A stretch of DNA of 64,000 nucleotides from Pseudofulvibacter geojedonensis (lineage in GTDB: Bacteria; Bacteroidota; Bacteroidia; Flavobacteriales; Flavobacteriaceae), in contig NZ_JBHTJM010000005.1 of the NCBI RefSeq assembly GCF_042675745.1, positions 1-64,000 on the forward strand. The letters run 5' to 3'. Within the stretch, counting starts at the first letter, position 1. The number at the start of each line of letters is the position of its first letter. Positions 25,238 through 34,897 of the stretch are shown one piece after another. The notes beneath the pieces are model-generated. The model searched no databases and had not been told where the DNA came from. It saw only the letters and a list, made by a program, of their open reading frames with translations. The translations under genes and the position numbers were made by a program.

Positions 25238-25837
25238 TTACTCTGGTAATTCTAAAGTTTTATAATCTAGTTTCCAACCAATAGTTGCTACAATGGCTTC
25301 CATTAGTAAAATACTCTCTAAAGCTTCTTTCTTTGCAGAATCTATTAATCCGCTTTCAGGAATTTTATCTAGAATATGAGCCTTAGCTTCTTTATTTAAG
25401 TTGGTTAAATCTTCTATCCCAAAACGGTTAAAAATGCCGTCTTTTTTATCGTAGTATTTAAAGTCGGTTTCTATAGACAATACTTCTGGTTCTGGAAACT
25501 GAGTAAGCTTTACTGTTTTGGAATTGTTTTGAGCTTCAATTATAATCTTACTCAAATCGTAACCAACAGAAGCCTTTGCATTAACCACTACCAATGCTTT
25601 TTTCTTACTCGGTATTAACTTGAATAAGTGTTCGGTAGTATTCTCGTAATGGTATATTTCTGAGAAATCTCCTTCTACCGTAATAAGCTTACACACCTTT
25701 TTTATCTTTTCTAATAAAATAACCGACTGTCTTTCGGTTAACTCTCGAGAGTTCTTTTTCTTGAATAAGTTAAACAACCAATAGGCAATAATGGCACCTA
25801 AAATAATTCCTAAAACCGCTTCTACTAAACTCTCCAT
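25238..25837 (-). CDS. DUF4230 domain-containing membrane-anchored protein
   Basis: The 199-residue protein has one N-terminal membrane helix (VLGIILGAIIAYWLFNLF) and an extracytoplasmic DUF4230 domain: LLEKIKKVCKLITVEGDFSEIY, KKALVVVNAKASVGYDLSK, and FPEPEVLSIETD. The function of DUF4230 is unknown. Its ATG overlaps the upstream cyclase-family gene by one base, so the two are translationally coupled. Confidence 0.88.
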   Translation of the reverse strand: MESLVEAVLGIILGAIIAYWLFNLFKKKNSRELTERQSVILLEKIKKVCKLITVEGDFSEIYHYENTTEHLFKLIPSKKKALVVVNAKASVGYDLSKIIIEAQNNSKTVKLTQFPEPEVLSIETDFKYYDKKDGIFNRFGIEDLTNLNKEAKAHILDKIPESGLIDSAKKEALESILLMEAIVATIGWKLDYKTLELPE

Positions 25838-26586
25838 TACACGTTAATTATTTTAAATAAAACAGGTTTACTTGGAGAGGCATCGTTATGAAACGGTGCT
25901 ATTTGGAGATTTAATAAATACATTCCATCTTCTACTTCAGTAGGCACATAAATAAACTCCGTTATAGTAGCGTCTAATCGCAGCTCTCCTTTGGTGTTCC
26001 AAAAAGCATTATGGCTTAGTAGCTCACCACCATCTTTTTCTTTATCTACACTTGGCAAATCTATTAGCAAATGTTTTATTCCTAATTCTCTTAAATAAAC
26101 GGCTCCTTTCTCTTCTATATAAGGTGGATTACTATTAGAATATTGTTTGTTTAATTTATCTTCTAGATTAGGTAATGTCCTGATAACAATAGCTTCTGGA
26201 TGAGCTTTAATTGCTTCTTGTAATTGCTTTTTAGTAATGACTAAATCGTCATTTATTTTTTCTGGTTGAATACTAATTACTTCAGCTGTAAAAAAGAAAG
26301 TTTTTAACTGCTCATTAATACTGTAAAACTCTTTAGTAATATGACCTACACACTCAGTATGTGTACCATGAGCATGTGGGTTGAATTGTATATTATTAAA
26401 ATTAGTTGAAGCTCCTTTGGATACACTTCCAACAAAATCACCCATAACAACCGGTTCAATTATCGGAGCGTCTAAATACCACGCATTTGGATTGTTTTTG
26501 GCAGCTTTTAAAGGCATTGAAATATCTATAGGTTTAGATAAATCTACTTGAAAATTGATATTGTTATGCTGTATGGTTGCGATCAT
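25837..26586 (-). CDS. Cyclase family metal-dependent hydrolase (kynurenine formamidase-like)
   Basis: The 249-residue protein has the cyclase-family metal site in NPHAHGTHTECVGHI (residues about 72-86). It also contains the DLSKPIDISMPL opening and an IRTLPN segment where the family has its second conserved block. Relatives include arylformamidase, which hydrolyses N-formylkynurenine, and isatin hydrolase. No tryptophan-pathway gene is adjacent, so the substrate cannot be named. It shares a one-base overlap with the DUF4230 gene. Confidence 0.82.
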   Translation of the reverse strand: MIATIQHNNINFQVDLSKPIDISMPLKAAKNNPNAWYLDAPIIEPVVMGDFVGSVSKGASTNFNNIQFNPHAHGTHTECVGHITKEFYSINEQLKTFFFTAEVISIQPEKINDDLVITKKQLQEAIKAHPEAIVIRTLPNLEDKLNKQYSNSNPPYIEEKGAVYLRELGIKHLLIDLPSVDKEKDGGELLSHNAFWNTKGELRLDATITEFIYVPTEVEDGMYLLNLQIAPFHNDASPSKPVLFKIINV

Positions 26587-26734
26587 TCACTTTATTTTAA
26601 AAACCAATCTATTCATAGCTTTTCTGTAAAGATATAGTTCTTTTTTAAAAAAGAACATACTGCTTAAGTTTGCTATGGTTTTAAATAGAGTTTTTTTATT
26701 AAACAAGGAGGAACATATTCGTTTTTACGCTGCT

Positions 26735-28813
26735 TTAATCTATTTTTTCGAAAACTATTTTAAAAACTGTTCCTGGCTGCTCTAATTGTTCTATGGTTCC
26801 TTTTAATTGCTTGGTAAAAGTTCTTATCAATCTTTTTCCTAATCCTTCACTCTTTACTTTTTCGGTTGTACCTTCTCCATCATCACCTATAATCATTTCA
26901 AAATTTTCGTTCTCAAGTTTTTTTAAATCAACTGTTATTTTTCCCTGATCTCTGTTATTAAAAGCATGTTTTAAAGAGTTGGTTATAATTTCATTGATAA
27001 TTAAACCAAGAGGCACAAGAGTTCTAATACCCACTACAACATCTGAAATTTTTATATCTAGTTGAATGTCTTTTTTAACTACATATGTTTTCAGTAAATC
27101 ATCTACTAATAGTGTGATATGGTCTTGTACATCTATATATTGCAAATCATCTGAACGATACATTTTTTCATGCAATAATGCCATAGAAACAACTCTATTT
27201 TGAGCCTCTGTAAACATCGAAACAATATTTTCGTCGTCTATTTCTCTAGACTGTAGTTTTAATAAGGTATTTACTACTTGGAGGTTGTTTTTTACTCTAT
27301 GATGAATTTCTTTAAGCATTGCATTTTTTTCTTTATTCTGTTGTGTTAACAATGCATTGATAATTTTCTTTTTCTGGTTGTTCCTGTAAGCTAGAATAAT
27401 TAGAATTAAAAGAATACCAGATAATATTGATACGAAAGTAATGGTTTTGCGATTTCGATCTAGCTTTACTTCTTGCAATTCATTTTTGGTTGATAGAAGT
27501 AATATTTTTTGCTCTTTCTTTTCTATTTCGTATTTAGATTCTTGTCTAATAGCTTCTTTTTCTGTTTCCTTATTATAGATACTATCTCGCATTGAGTTGT
27601 AGAGATCTTTCATTTTAAAGGCATCTCTCCAATTGTTTTCTTTTTGATAAATTTTAGTTAACAAATTAGATGGAAACATAATTGACTCTGGAAACCCTAA
27701 GTCTTGAGCTAGTTCTAAACTTTGCTGAGCCATTGCTTTTGCTGTACGTAATTTACCTTGCTCGAAATAGATTCTTGCAATATTACTCAAGGATCTAGAA
27801 ATTTCTTTTTTATCGCCAACTTCCTTACTTATCTCTAAGCTTTTTTGATAGTAGTCTAAACTTTTTTCAAAGTTGTTTAGTCCTTCGTAAACAAAACCTA
27901 TATTACCTAAAGAAACAGCTATTTCATTTTTTTGCCCTATTTCTTCTCTAAGTTTTAAACTTTTTTGATAGTAGTCTAAACTTTTTTCTAAATCGCCCTG
28001 ATCTAAACAAACCTGGCCCAAACTGTTTAGTGAATAAGCTACTCCTATTTTATTTCCAATTTCCTGATGTATTTTTAAGCTTTCATTATAATATTCTAAA
28101 GCTTTTTTTGCTTCACCTTGTTCTTGATAAATTGAACCGATATTGGTTCTTAAAACAGCTATACCATTTTTATCATTTAACTTTTCGTGCAACCTTAAGC
28201 TTCTATGATAATACTCTAAGCCTTCCTTAACGCTTCCTTGGGTTTTATATATATAGCCTATGTTATTAAGTGAAGCTGCTATACTTTTATCATCTCCAAT
28301 TTTTTCTGTAATAGCTAATCCTTTTTTATAATATTCGAGGGCTTTTGGTGAATTTCCTTTAATTAAATAAACACTTCCTATATTGGTGAAACTAGTTGCT
28401 ACACCTTCTTCGTCGCCAATATCTCTATCGAGATTTAAACTTATTTCATAATATTCTAATGCCTTTGAGTAATTACCTTTAATATAACTTACATAACCTA
28501 AATTGTTGTTAGAAAGCGATAAGGCTCTTAAGAAACTGTTTTCTTCTTTATCAGAAAGATTTAAGGATAGGTTTTTTTTAGCAATAGATATTGATTTTTC
28601 ACTTAAATATTCTAAGGTATCTATATTAGATAAATATAAGAGGTCTGCTAACTCTACATATGAATTCGCTAAAATAGTGTCGTGTTTAGCGTTTTTTATT
28701 AGTTCATTTAGTGAATCAATTTTTCTATTTTGATCTTCTGAAAACTGAGCAAATAGTATTTTTCCGCAAAAGCAGAGAAAAATAAAAAACGATATGTGTA
28801 TTTTTTGTTTAAT
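26735..28813 (-). CDS. TPR sensor histidine kinase (HisKA_2) with apparent ATT start
   Basis: The frame is open from 28822 to 26735. An ATG, GTG or TTG start is first met only at TTG 28192, which would remove a signal peptide and several TPR repeats. The full reading, from ATT at 28813, begins with KQKIHISFFIFLCFCGKILFAQ, a good signal peptide, giving 692 residues, the size of the neighbouring paralogues. TPR repeats (KALEYYE..., KGLEYYHR..., KSLDYYQKSLKL) fill residues about 70-390. A membrane helix is at 454-476 and the HisKA_2 phospho-acceptor box EIHHRVKNNLQ at His504/505. The HATPase N box is LIINEIITNSLKHAF. The sensor part is periplasmic, the kinase cytoplasmic. It is the last of six kinase genes in a row; the start codon could be a mutated ATG. 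Confidence 0.8.
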   Translation of the reverse strand: MKQKIHISFFIFLCFCGKILFAQFSEDQNRKIDSLNELIKNAKHDTILANSYVELADLLYLSNIDTLEYLSEKSISIAKKNLSLNLSDKEENSFLRALSLSNNNLGYVSYIKGNYSKALEYYEISLNLDRDIGDEEGVATSFTNIGSVYLIKGNSPKALEYYKKGLAITEKIGDDKSIAASLNNIGYIYKTQGSVKEGLEYYHRSLRLHEKLNDKNGIAVLRTNIGSIYQEQGEAKKALEYYNESLKIHQEIGNKIGVAYSLNSLGQVCLDQGDLEKSLDYYQKSLKLREEIGQKNEIAVSLGNIGFVYEGLNNFEKSLDYYQKSLEISKEVGDKKEISRSLSNIARIYFEQGKLRTAKAMAQQSLELAQDLGFPESIMFPSNLLTKIYQKENNWRDAFKMKDLYNSMRDSIYNKETEKEAIRQESKYEIEKKEQKILLLSTKNELQEVKLDRNRKTITFVSILSGILLILIILAYRNNQKKKIINALLTQQNKEKNAMLKEIHHRVKNNLQVVNTLLKLQSREIDDENIVSMFTEAQNRVVSMALLHEKMYRSDDLQYIDVQDHITLLVDDLLKTYVVKKDIQLDIKISDVVVGIRTLVPLGLIINEIITNSLKHAFNNRDQGKITVDLKKLENENFEMIIGDDGEGTTEKVKSEGLGKRLIRTFTKQLKGTIEQLEQPGTVFKIVFEKID

Positions 28814-28822
28814 AGTGATTTT

Positions 28823-30721
28823 TTAAAATGTTATTTTATAAGCTGTTCCTTGTCCGATTATAACTTCTATATGGCCATCTAACTGCCTTGTAAATGAATT
28901 GATTAATTTAGCTCCCAATCCTTCTGTACTTTTCTCTTTTCTAAAACCAGTCCCATTGTCTGCTACATATAATTCATGTTTAGAGTTGGCTACTGAATTT
29001 AGCTGAACCGTGACAGTTCCTTCTTCTTGTTCTTTAAAAGCATACTTTAAAGAGTTGGTAATCAACTCATTAATAATCAAACTTAGTGGCATTAAGGTTT
29101 GAGAATCTAAATAAATAGATTCTATATCTATTTTTAAATTTATCTTTTTATCTACTGTATAATTTGAAACAATTTCATGAATAAGTGAGGTTAAGTAGTC
29201 TTTTGTATTAACTTGTTTTAAATCTCCCGATTGATACATTTTTTCATGCAATTTAGCCATAGAATTCACTCTACTTTGTGTTTGCTTGAACATAGCAATC
29301 ATTTCTTCATCTTTCATTTTACTAGACTGCATTCTAAGCAAACTATTAACCACTTGTAAATTATTTTTTATTCTATGGTGTATTTCTTGCAGCATGTGTT
29401 TTTTGGCTTCGTTTTTCTTACTTATATCTGCTTTTTGACGTTCTAATAATTTATTTATGATTTGCTTTTTCTTATAACTATTAAAGTAAAACAAGGTTGA
29501 AAGTAAGGCCAAAAACAGTGCTATAGATATAAAAATTATAAAGTATTTTCTTCTTTCTAAATCGTATTTCTGTCGCTCAATTTCTTGTTCTTTAACGGCA
29601 ACATCGTAAGCTGCTTTTTCTCTTATTAATTCCTTTTCTATTTCTGAACTACTAATACTATCTCTCATTTTATAGTATAGCTCTGTCATTGGTAACGCTT
29701 CTTTCCAGTTGCCCTCTTCTTTATAAATAGTAGATAATAGTAAGGCTGATTCTAATACATTTTCTGGATCTCTAGACTTCTCTGAAAGTTCTAAATAATT
29801 AAGAGCATTGGTTTTAGCAATTCCATTCTGGCCTTTTTTTATATATATTTTTACTAAAATTCTTAAAGCAGATAGTTTTCCGTGAACATATCCATGAGCT
29901 TCAAATATGTCTAAGGCTTTTTTAATTTCTATTAAAGCATTTTCTGTATCCTCTCTAAGTAAATTAACACTAGCCTTAATCATAAAAAGTTGGCCAACAT
30001 CTACTTTGTTTTTAAACTGTTTACTTAGTTTTATATTTTGATTTATTAACTCTTCTGCTTCTTGATATCTTTCCTCTTCTAAGTAAATTGAAGCAAGATT
30101 AGACAAGAGCATCGAACTCATTATTTGATCATTATTTTTTTTTGCTATGGCAATTCCTTTTTCAAGAACACTTTCTGCTTTTTTAAAATTTCTTAATGAC
30201 CAGTAAATGGTAGAAATATTTCCGTATATCTCTGGGTATTTTAATGAATCTTGTATTTTTTCTCTAATAGTAAGACTTTTATAATAGTGCTCTAAAGCCT
30301 TAGGATAATCTCCTTTATCATTATAAATAATACCCGTATTGTTTATAGAATTTGCATGGTATTGCAGCAAATATTTGTTGCGTTTATTTACTTTTTTATT
30401 GCCAATATTATCGGGTAAAGCCTTTAATGTATATTCATACATCCATTTGTTGTATTTATGCCATACCTCATCTACGTTAGAATTTTCTACAATAGCATTA
30501 ATAGCTTCTAATTTAGATATTTCCTCTTTGCTATCGTAATAAATTTTAAGTGAGTTATCTATCAATTCTTTTTCACTTGATACTAATTTGGCATACTGCA
30601 AACTATCTATTAAGTAATAGTTTTTGTCTGCAAAATTTTGTGAAAAATTCTTATTGGGTAAGAGAAAAACTAATAGACATAATAGAACATTAAAAAATGT
30701 ACTCTTAATATCAAAAAACAT
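28823..30721 (-). CDS. TPR sensor histidine kinase (HisKA_2)
   Basis: The 632-residue protein has a signal peptide followed by an N-terminal module shared with three neighbours (NYYLIDSL... W-KYN-WM, residues about 33-105). TPR repeats (ALEHYYKSLTIREKIQDS and similar) follow, then a membrane helix at about 390-410, and HisKA_2 with EIHHRIKNNLQ at His448/449. The HATPase domain has LIINELITNSLKYAF and VADNGTGF. It should autophosphorylate in response to an extracytoplasmic signal or to protein contacts of the TPRs. No response regulator is encoded nearby. Its stop is 9 nt before the next kinase frame. Confidence 0.9.
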   Translation of the reverse strand: MFFDIKSTFFNVLLCLLVFLLPNKNFSQNFADKNYYLIDSLQYAKLVSSEKELIDNSLKIYYDSKEEISKLEAINAIVENSNVDEVWHKYNKWMYEYTLKALPDNIGNKKVNKRNKYLLQYHANSINNTGIIYNDKGDYPKALEHYYKSLTIREKIQDSLKYPEIYGNISTIYWSLRNFKKAESVLEKGIAIAKKNNDQIMSSMLLSNLASIYLEEERYQEAEELINQNIKLSKQFKNKVDVGQLFMIKASVNLLREDTENALIEIKKALDIFEAHGYVHGKLSALRILVKIYIKKGQNGIAKTNALNYLELSEKSRDPENVLESALLLSTIYKEEGNWKEALPMTELYYKMRDSISSSEIEKELIREKAAYDVAVKEQEIERQKYDLERRKYFIIFISIALFLALLSTLFYFNSYKKKQIINKLLERQKADISKKNEAKKHMLQEIHHRIKNNLQVVNSLLRMQSSKMKDEEMIAMFKQTQSRVNSMAKLHEKMYQSGDLKQVNTKDYLTSLIHEIVSNYTVDKKINLKIDIESIYLDSQTLMPLSLIINELITNSLKYAFKEQEEGTVTVQLNSVANSKHELYVADNGTGFRKEKSTEGLGAKLINSFTRQLDGHIEVIIGQGTAYKITF

Positions 30722-30781
30722 AAGTAAACAATTAGACTATATTAAAGATACAAAATAGCAATTTATCAAACTATCCTATTT

Positions 30782-32962
30782 TTAGAAATTTAGATCGTCT
30801 ATGGCATGAAAAACTATTTTATAACCTAAACCAGTATGATTGATTTGTTCTACTTTACCTCGAAGTTGCTTGGTAAATATTTTAATTAATCGCGACCCTA
30901 ATCCTTTTTTAGTATCCTTATTTAAGCCCATTCCATCGTCTTTAATTAACATTTCAAAACTTTGTTTTCCTAAGGCTTTTAGCTGAATGCTTATTTCTCC
31001 TATTCTCTTACCTACAAATGCATACTTTAACGAATTAATTACTACCTCATTGATAATTAAACCTAAAGGAACTAATGTTTTTATGCCAAAAGTAACCGGA
31101 TCTATATTTATAGATAATTGAATATTCTTGTCTACAGCATATGTATTAACTAAATCTTTTGTTAACGATGTTAAATGTTCTTTAACATCGATATGTTTTA
31201 AATTATCTGTTCCGTACATTTTTTCATGCAAAGATGCTATTGTAATAATTCTTTTTTGAGTTTCTTTGAACTTGGCGACTATCTCTGGGTCTTTAATATC
31301 TTTTGCTTGGAGGCTTAACAAACTATTAACCGTTTGTAAATTATTTTTTACTCTATGATGAATTTCTTGTAGCATGGCTGTTTTCTCATCATTTTTTAAA
31401 CTAATCTCTTCTTTTTGAGCTTTAAGAAGTTGATATATCTTTTTTTTCTTTTCATTCCATTTCCAATAAATAAACATCAACACAATTACCAGTACTAAAG
31501 CTAGAGAAATTAACACTATTGTAACTCTATTTTTATTAATATGGGCTTCTTGCAATTGCTTGTCTTTTTTTAGCAAATCGTTTTGAGCCGAAAGAACTTT
31601 TATTTCTTGTTCTTTTTTACTGATGTCAAACTTTGCTTGTTGCTTTAAAATACTTTCGTGAATAGACTTATTTCTAATACTATCATGCATTTTAACATAC
31701 AGCTTTTGCATTTTATAAGCTTTTACAAAATCTTTTTCTTTCTCGTAAATAGTAGCTAGTATTTTAGCAGCAGTTTTTATTTCTCTTGGAAATCCTAACT
31801 CTTTAGACAACTGCATGCTTGTTAACATATAAGCTTTAGCTTTTTGAATATTGTTTTTATCTAAATAATATTTACCTAATATGTTTAATGTCTTTATTTG
31901 TCCTTCTTTTTCATTAATTCTATTAAGAATTTCTAACGATTCATTTAATAATAAAACTGCATTTTCTTGATGATTACTCTCGATATAAAAGATTGCTAAC
32001 TCTCTTAATGAACTTGCAATGCCGCTCTCATCATCAATTTCTTTGTATAGATCTAACCCCTTTTTAATATATTCTAAACACTTATCATTATTTCCTTCAT
32101 CTTTATAAATAAACGCCAAGTGGTTTAAAGTATTTGCGATAGAGGCCTTATTATCGATCTCATAATTTAAGGCTATGCTTTTTTCTAAATAGTCTTTTGC
32201 TTTTTTCTTGTTTCCTTGTGCTTCATATATTGCTGCTATATTATTGTGTACAGCAGCAATACCTCTTTTATCATTTAAGGATTCTAATACTTTTAAACTA
32301 CTAAAATATGTTTCTAAAGATTTATTTATATCGCCTAAATTTCTATAAATAATGGCAATGTTGTTTAATGTATAAGCCTCTCCTTTTTTATTTTTAGCGC
32401 TTTTCTTTAATACTAAGCTCTTTTCATAATACTCTAATGCCTTAGATATTTCTCCTAAACTTTTATAAGAACTTCCTATATTGTTTAACACATTACTTTG
32501 TCCATTTTTATCTCCTATTTTTTCTAATGCTGCTAAGCTTCTAAAATAAACCTCTAATGCTTCTTTATATCTAGATTTTCTTTTTAACCTGTATCCCTCA
32601 TTGTTTAATGTTAAAGCTTTAATGTTTATTAAAAGATCTTTTTCTTTAGCAGATAAATTAGGGGTCTCTATTTTTTTAGTTGTAAAATTAGTGAGCCATG
32701 CATTGTATTTAGGCCATATTTTTTCATTAGAAGAATAAGCCACCAAACTATTAATTATCTTAGCTTTTAAGGTATCTTGCGTAGCCCTATGAAAACTAAC
32801 CAAAGAAGTGTCTATAAGAGTTTTCTCTTTTTCACTTAAAATACTGAGATCAATGCTATCTATTAAATAATAATTTTGATCTGTTTTTTTTTGTGAATAA
32901 AGTACCGAACCATAGAGAATGGCCAATAGTAATAATATGGTATTTATAAGTACTTTATTCAT
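30782..32962 (-). CDS. TPR sensor histidine kinase (HisKA_2), longest TPR array of the group
   Basis: At 726 residues it has a signal peptide and the shared N-terminal module (NYYLIDSIDL... IWPKYNAWL). About seven TPR units follow (ALEYYEKSLVLKKSAKN, KAKDYLEKSIAL, KAKAYMLTSMQLSKELG). A membrane helix lies at about 482-500. HisKA_2 shows EIHHRVKNNLQ at His535/536; the HATPase domain has LIINEVVINSLKYAF and IKDDGMG. It differs from its neighbours mainly by extra TPR repeats, which suggests unequal duplication within the array. Confidence 0.9.
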   Translation of the reverse strand: MNKVLINTILLLLAILYGSVLYSQKKTDQNYYLIDSIDLSILSEKEKTLIDTSLVSFHRATQDTLKAKIINSLVAYSSNEKIWPKYNAWLTNFTTKKIETPNLSAKEKDLLINIKALTLNNEGYRLKRKSRYKEALEVYFRSLAALEKIGDKNGQSNVLNNIGSSYKSLGEISKALEYYEKSLVLKKSAKNKKGEAYTLNNIAIIYRNLGDINKSLETYFSSLKVLESLNDKRGIAAVHNNIAAIYEAQGNKKKAKDYLEKSIALNYEIDNKASIANTLNHLAFIYKDEGNNDKCLEYIKKGLDLYKEIDDESGIASSLRELAIFYIESNHQENAVLLLNESLEILNRINEKEGQIKTLNILGKYYLDKNNIQKAKAYMLTSMQLSKELGFPREIKTAAKILATIYEKEKDFVKAYKMQKLYVKMHDSIRNKSIHESILKQQAKFDISKKEQEIKVLSAQNDLLKKDKQLQEAHINKNRVTIVLISLALVLVIVLMFIYWKWNEKKKKIYQLLKAQKEEISLKNDEKTAMLQEIHHRVKNNLQTVNSLLSLQAKDIKDPEIVAKFKETQKRIITIASLHEKMYGTDNLKHIDVKEHLTSLTKDLVNTYAVDKNIQLSINIDPVTFGIKTLVPLGLIINEVVINSLKYAFVGKRIGEISIQLKALGKQSFEMLIKDDGMGLNKDTKKGLGSRLIKIFTKQLRGKVEQINHTGLGYKIVFHAIDDLNF

Positions 32963-32983
32963 TTAGATTTTTATAAACTAGGC

Positions 32984-34897
32984 TTATAATTCATCATCTA
33001 TTTTGAATTTTAGCAAGTAAAAAGCTCCTTTCTTATTTAAAATTTTTATAGAACCTCCTAACTGTCTTGTAAATATATTAATTAGTTTAGTTCCTAATCC
33101 GCTACTCTCATCTAGCGGATGAAAACCTATACCATTATCTCCAATAATCATTTCAAAGTCTTGATGACCAACTTTTTTCAACTCTAGTATAACACTACCT
33201 GCGTCTTTATGGGTAAATGCATATTTTAAAGAATTAGTAATTATTTCATTCACAATTAAACTTAAAGGCAATAGTGTCTTTATACTAAACTCTTCGTCAA
33301 TAATATTCATTTTAGAATTGATGTCTTTTCCTAAACCATAGCTAGTAATAATGTCTGAAACCAATTCTGTTAGATGCTTTCTAACATTAATCAGTTTTAA
33401 ATTTTCTGTACTATACATGTTCTCATGTAATTTAGCCATAGATAGGACTCTGCGCTGAGTATTTTTAAACATCTCTACAACTCTAGTATCTTCAACTTCA
33501 TAAGATTGTAACCTCAATAAACTATTTACTACTTGCAGATTATTTTTTACTCGATGATGAATTTCTTTCATCATAACTTGCTTTTCTTCGTTTTGCTGAC
33601 TTAAAAGCCTTGATGCTTGTTTGTTTTTATTTAAAACTCTTCTGGTAAAAAATGCTATCAGTGATATTAAGAATATTCCAATAATGGCAATACATAATAC
33701 TATTTTATTATTTCTTAATGTTAACTTTTGCAAGTCGTTTTTAGCTGATAATAATGCGATCTCTTTTTGTTTTTGTTCTAAATCGAAAGAAGCTTGCTTG
33801 ATTAAAATAGACTCTTCTATTCTATCGTTTTGAATACTATCTTTGAGTTTAGAATAATGTTGCTCCATTGCAAAAGCTTCTTTCCAATTTTCAACTCCTA
33901 AATAAACATCTCTTAAAAGTTTAGTAGCTTTTACTTGGCTTTCTAAAGCTTTTTCTTTCTGAGCCAGTTCTAATGCTTCTAATCCTTTTATTTTTGCTTC
34001 TTTGTACTTCTTCTGCTGTACATAAACATTTCCTAAATAGATTAATGATATAGCTGCTCCTTTATAATCATTATGCTTTCTTTCTAATTCTAAGCTTTTT
34101 GTGTAATAATCTATAGCCTTTGCATAATCATTTTTTCTAAAGTATACTTCTCCAATTAAATCGTATGTAATTCCTATTCCATAAGTTTCTTCTGAAAATT
34201 CCCTAACTCGAAGACTTCTTTCTAAATAATTTAACGCAGAGTCTAATTCTTTTCTATCAGAAAATATCTGACCCAAGTTTGTCAATGCCATAGCTACACA
34301 ACGATAGTTATTATATTTTTTACAAAGCAACAATGACTTACTATAAAAGTGTTCTGCCTTTTTATAATTTCTTATATCGTGGTACAATGAGCCAAGATTG
34401 TTATAAGCTTCTGGCAATAACACACTATCTTTTATCTGCTCTTGTATAGCAATACACTCGTGATAATATTTTAAGGCTTGTACATAATTACCCTTTTCAT
34501 GAGTAATAATAGCTTTATTATTTATTGTTGCCGCCAAATAACTAAATAACAGCTTATTTTCTGGTGTAAGTTTTTTACTTAAGCCGACTCCTTTTAACTT
34601 GTTAGTTAAGTATTGGTTCATCCAGCTATTGTAGCGGGTCCACAATTTTTCATCCCAAGAAAGCTCTATTATACTGTTAATATGTTTTAGCTTTAAAGAA
34701 TCTAAATCTGTTTTATAATAATTGGTTAGTGCTTTATTAAGAATTAATTTATCTGCATCGGATAATTTATCAAGCTCTAAACTGTCAATAAGATAGTAGT
34801 CTTTATTGGCATACTTTTGCCCAAAAACAGAAATGGGCATTAACCAAAAAAAGATTGAAATAATAAAAAAAGTAATATACTGCGGGGTAAACCTCAT
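32984..34897 (-). CDS. TPR sensor histidine kinase (HisKA_2)
   Basis: The 637-residue protein has a signal peptide ending VFGQ, the shared module (DYYLIDSLEL... LWTRYNSWM), TPR repeats (ALKYYHECIAIQEQIKDS, AEHFYSKSLLL, AIDYYTKSLELERKHND), a membrane helix at about 400-420 and EIHHRVKNNLQ at His447/448. The ATPase domain has LIVNEIITNSLKYAF and IGDNGIGF. Its ATG directly abuts the stop codon of the propeller kinase gene upstream, with no gap, so the two are co-transcribed. Confidence 0.9.
   Translation of the reverse strand: MRFTPQYITFFIISIFFWLMPISVFGQKYANKDYYLIDSLELDKLSDADKLILNKALTNYYKTDLDSLKLKHINSIIELSWDEKLWTRYNSWMNQYLTNKLKGVGLSKKLTPENKLLFSYLAATINNKAIITHEKGNYVQALKYYHECIAIQEQIKDSVLLPEAYNNLGSLYHDIRNYKKAEHFYSKSLLLCKKYNNYRCVAMALTNLGQIFSDRKELDSALNYLERSLRVREFSEETYGIGITYDLIGEVYFRKNDYAKAIDYYTKSLELERKHNDYKGAAISLIYLGNVYVQQKKYKEAKIKGLEALELAQKEKALESQVKATKLLRDVYLGVENWKEAFAMEQHYSKLKDSIQNDRIEESILIKQASFDLEQKQKEIALLSAKNDLQKLTLRNNKIVLCIAIIGIFLISLIAFFTRRVLNKNKQASRLLSQQNEEKQVMMKEIHHRVKNNLQVVNSLLRLQSYEVEDTRVVEMFKNTQRRVLSMAKLHENMYSTENLKLINVRKHLTELVSDIITSYGLGKDINSKMNIIDEEFSIKTLLPLSLIVNEIITNSLKYAFTHKDAGSVILELKKVGHQDFEMIIGDNGIGFHPLDESSGLGTKLINIFTRQLGGSIKILNKKGAFYLLKFKIDDEL

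Noticed and set aside
28030..28230. Plus-strand open frames opposite the kinase genes (for example here and 33621-33833, 35802-36005)
   Set aside because: They lie entirely within well-supported minus-strand kinase coding sequence and have low-complexity, hydrophobic translations typical of antisense shadows.
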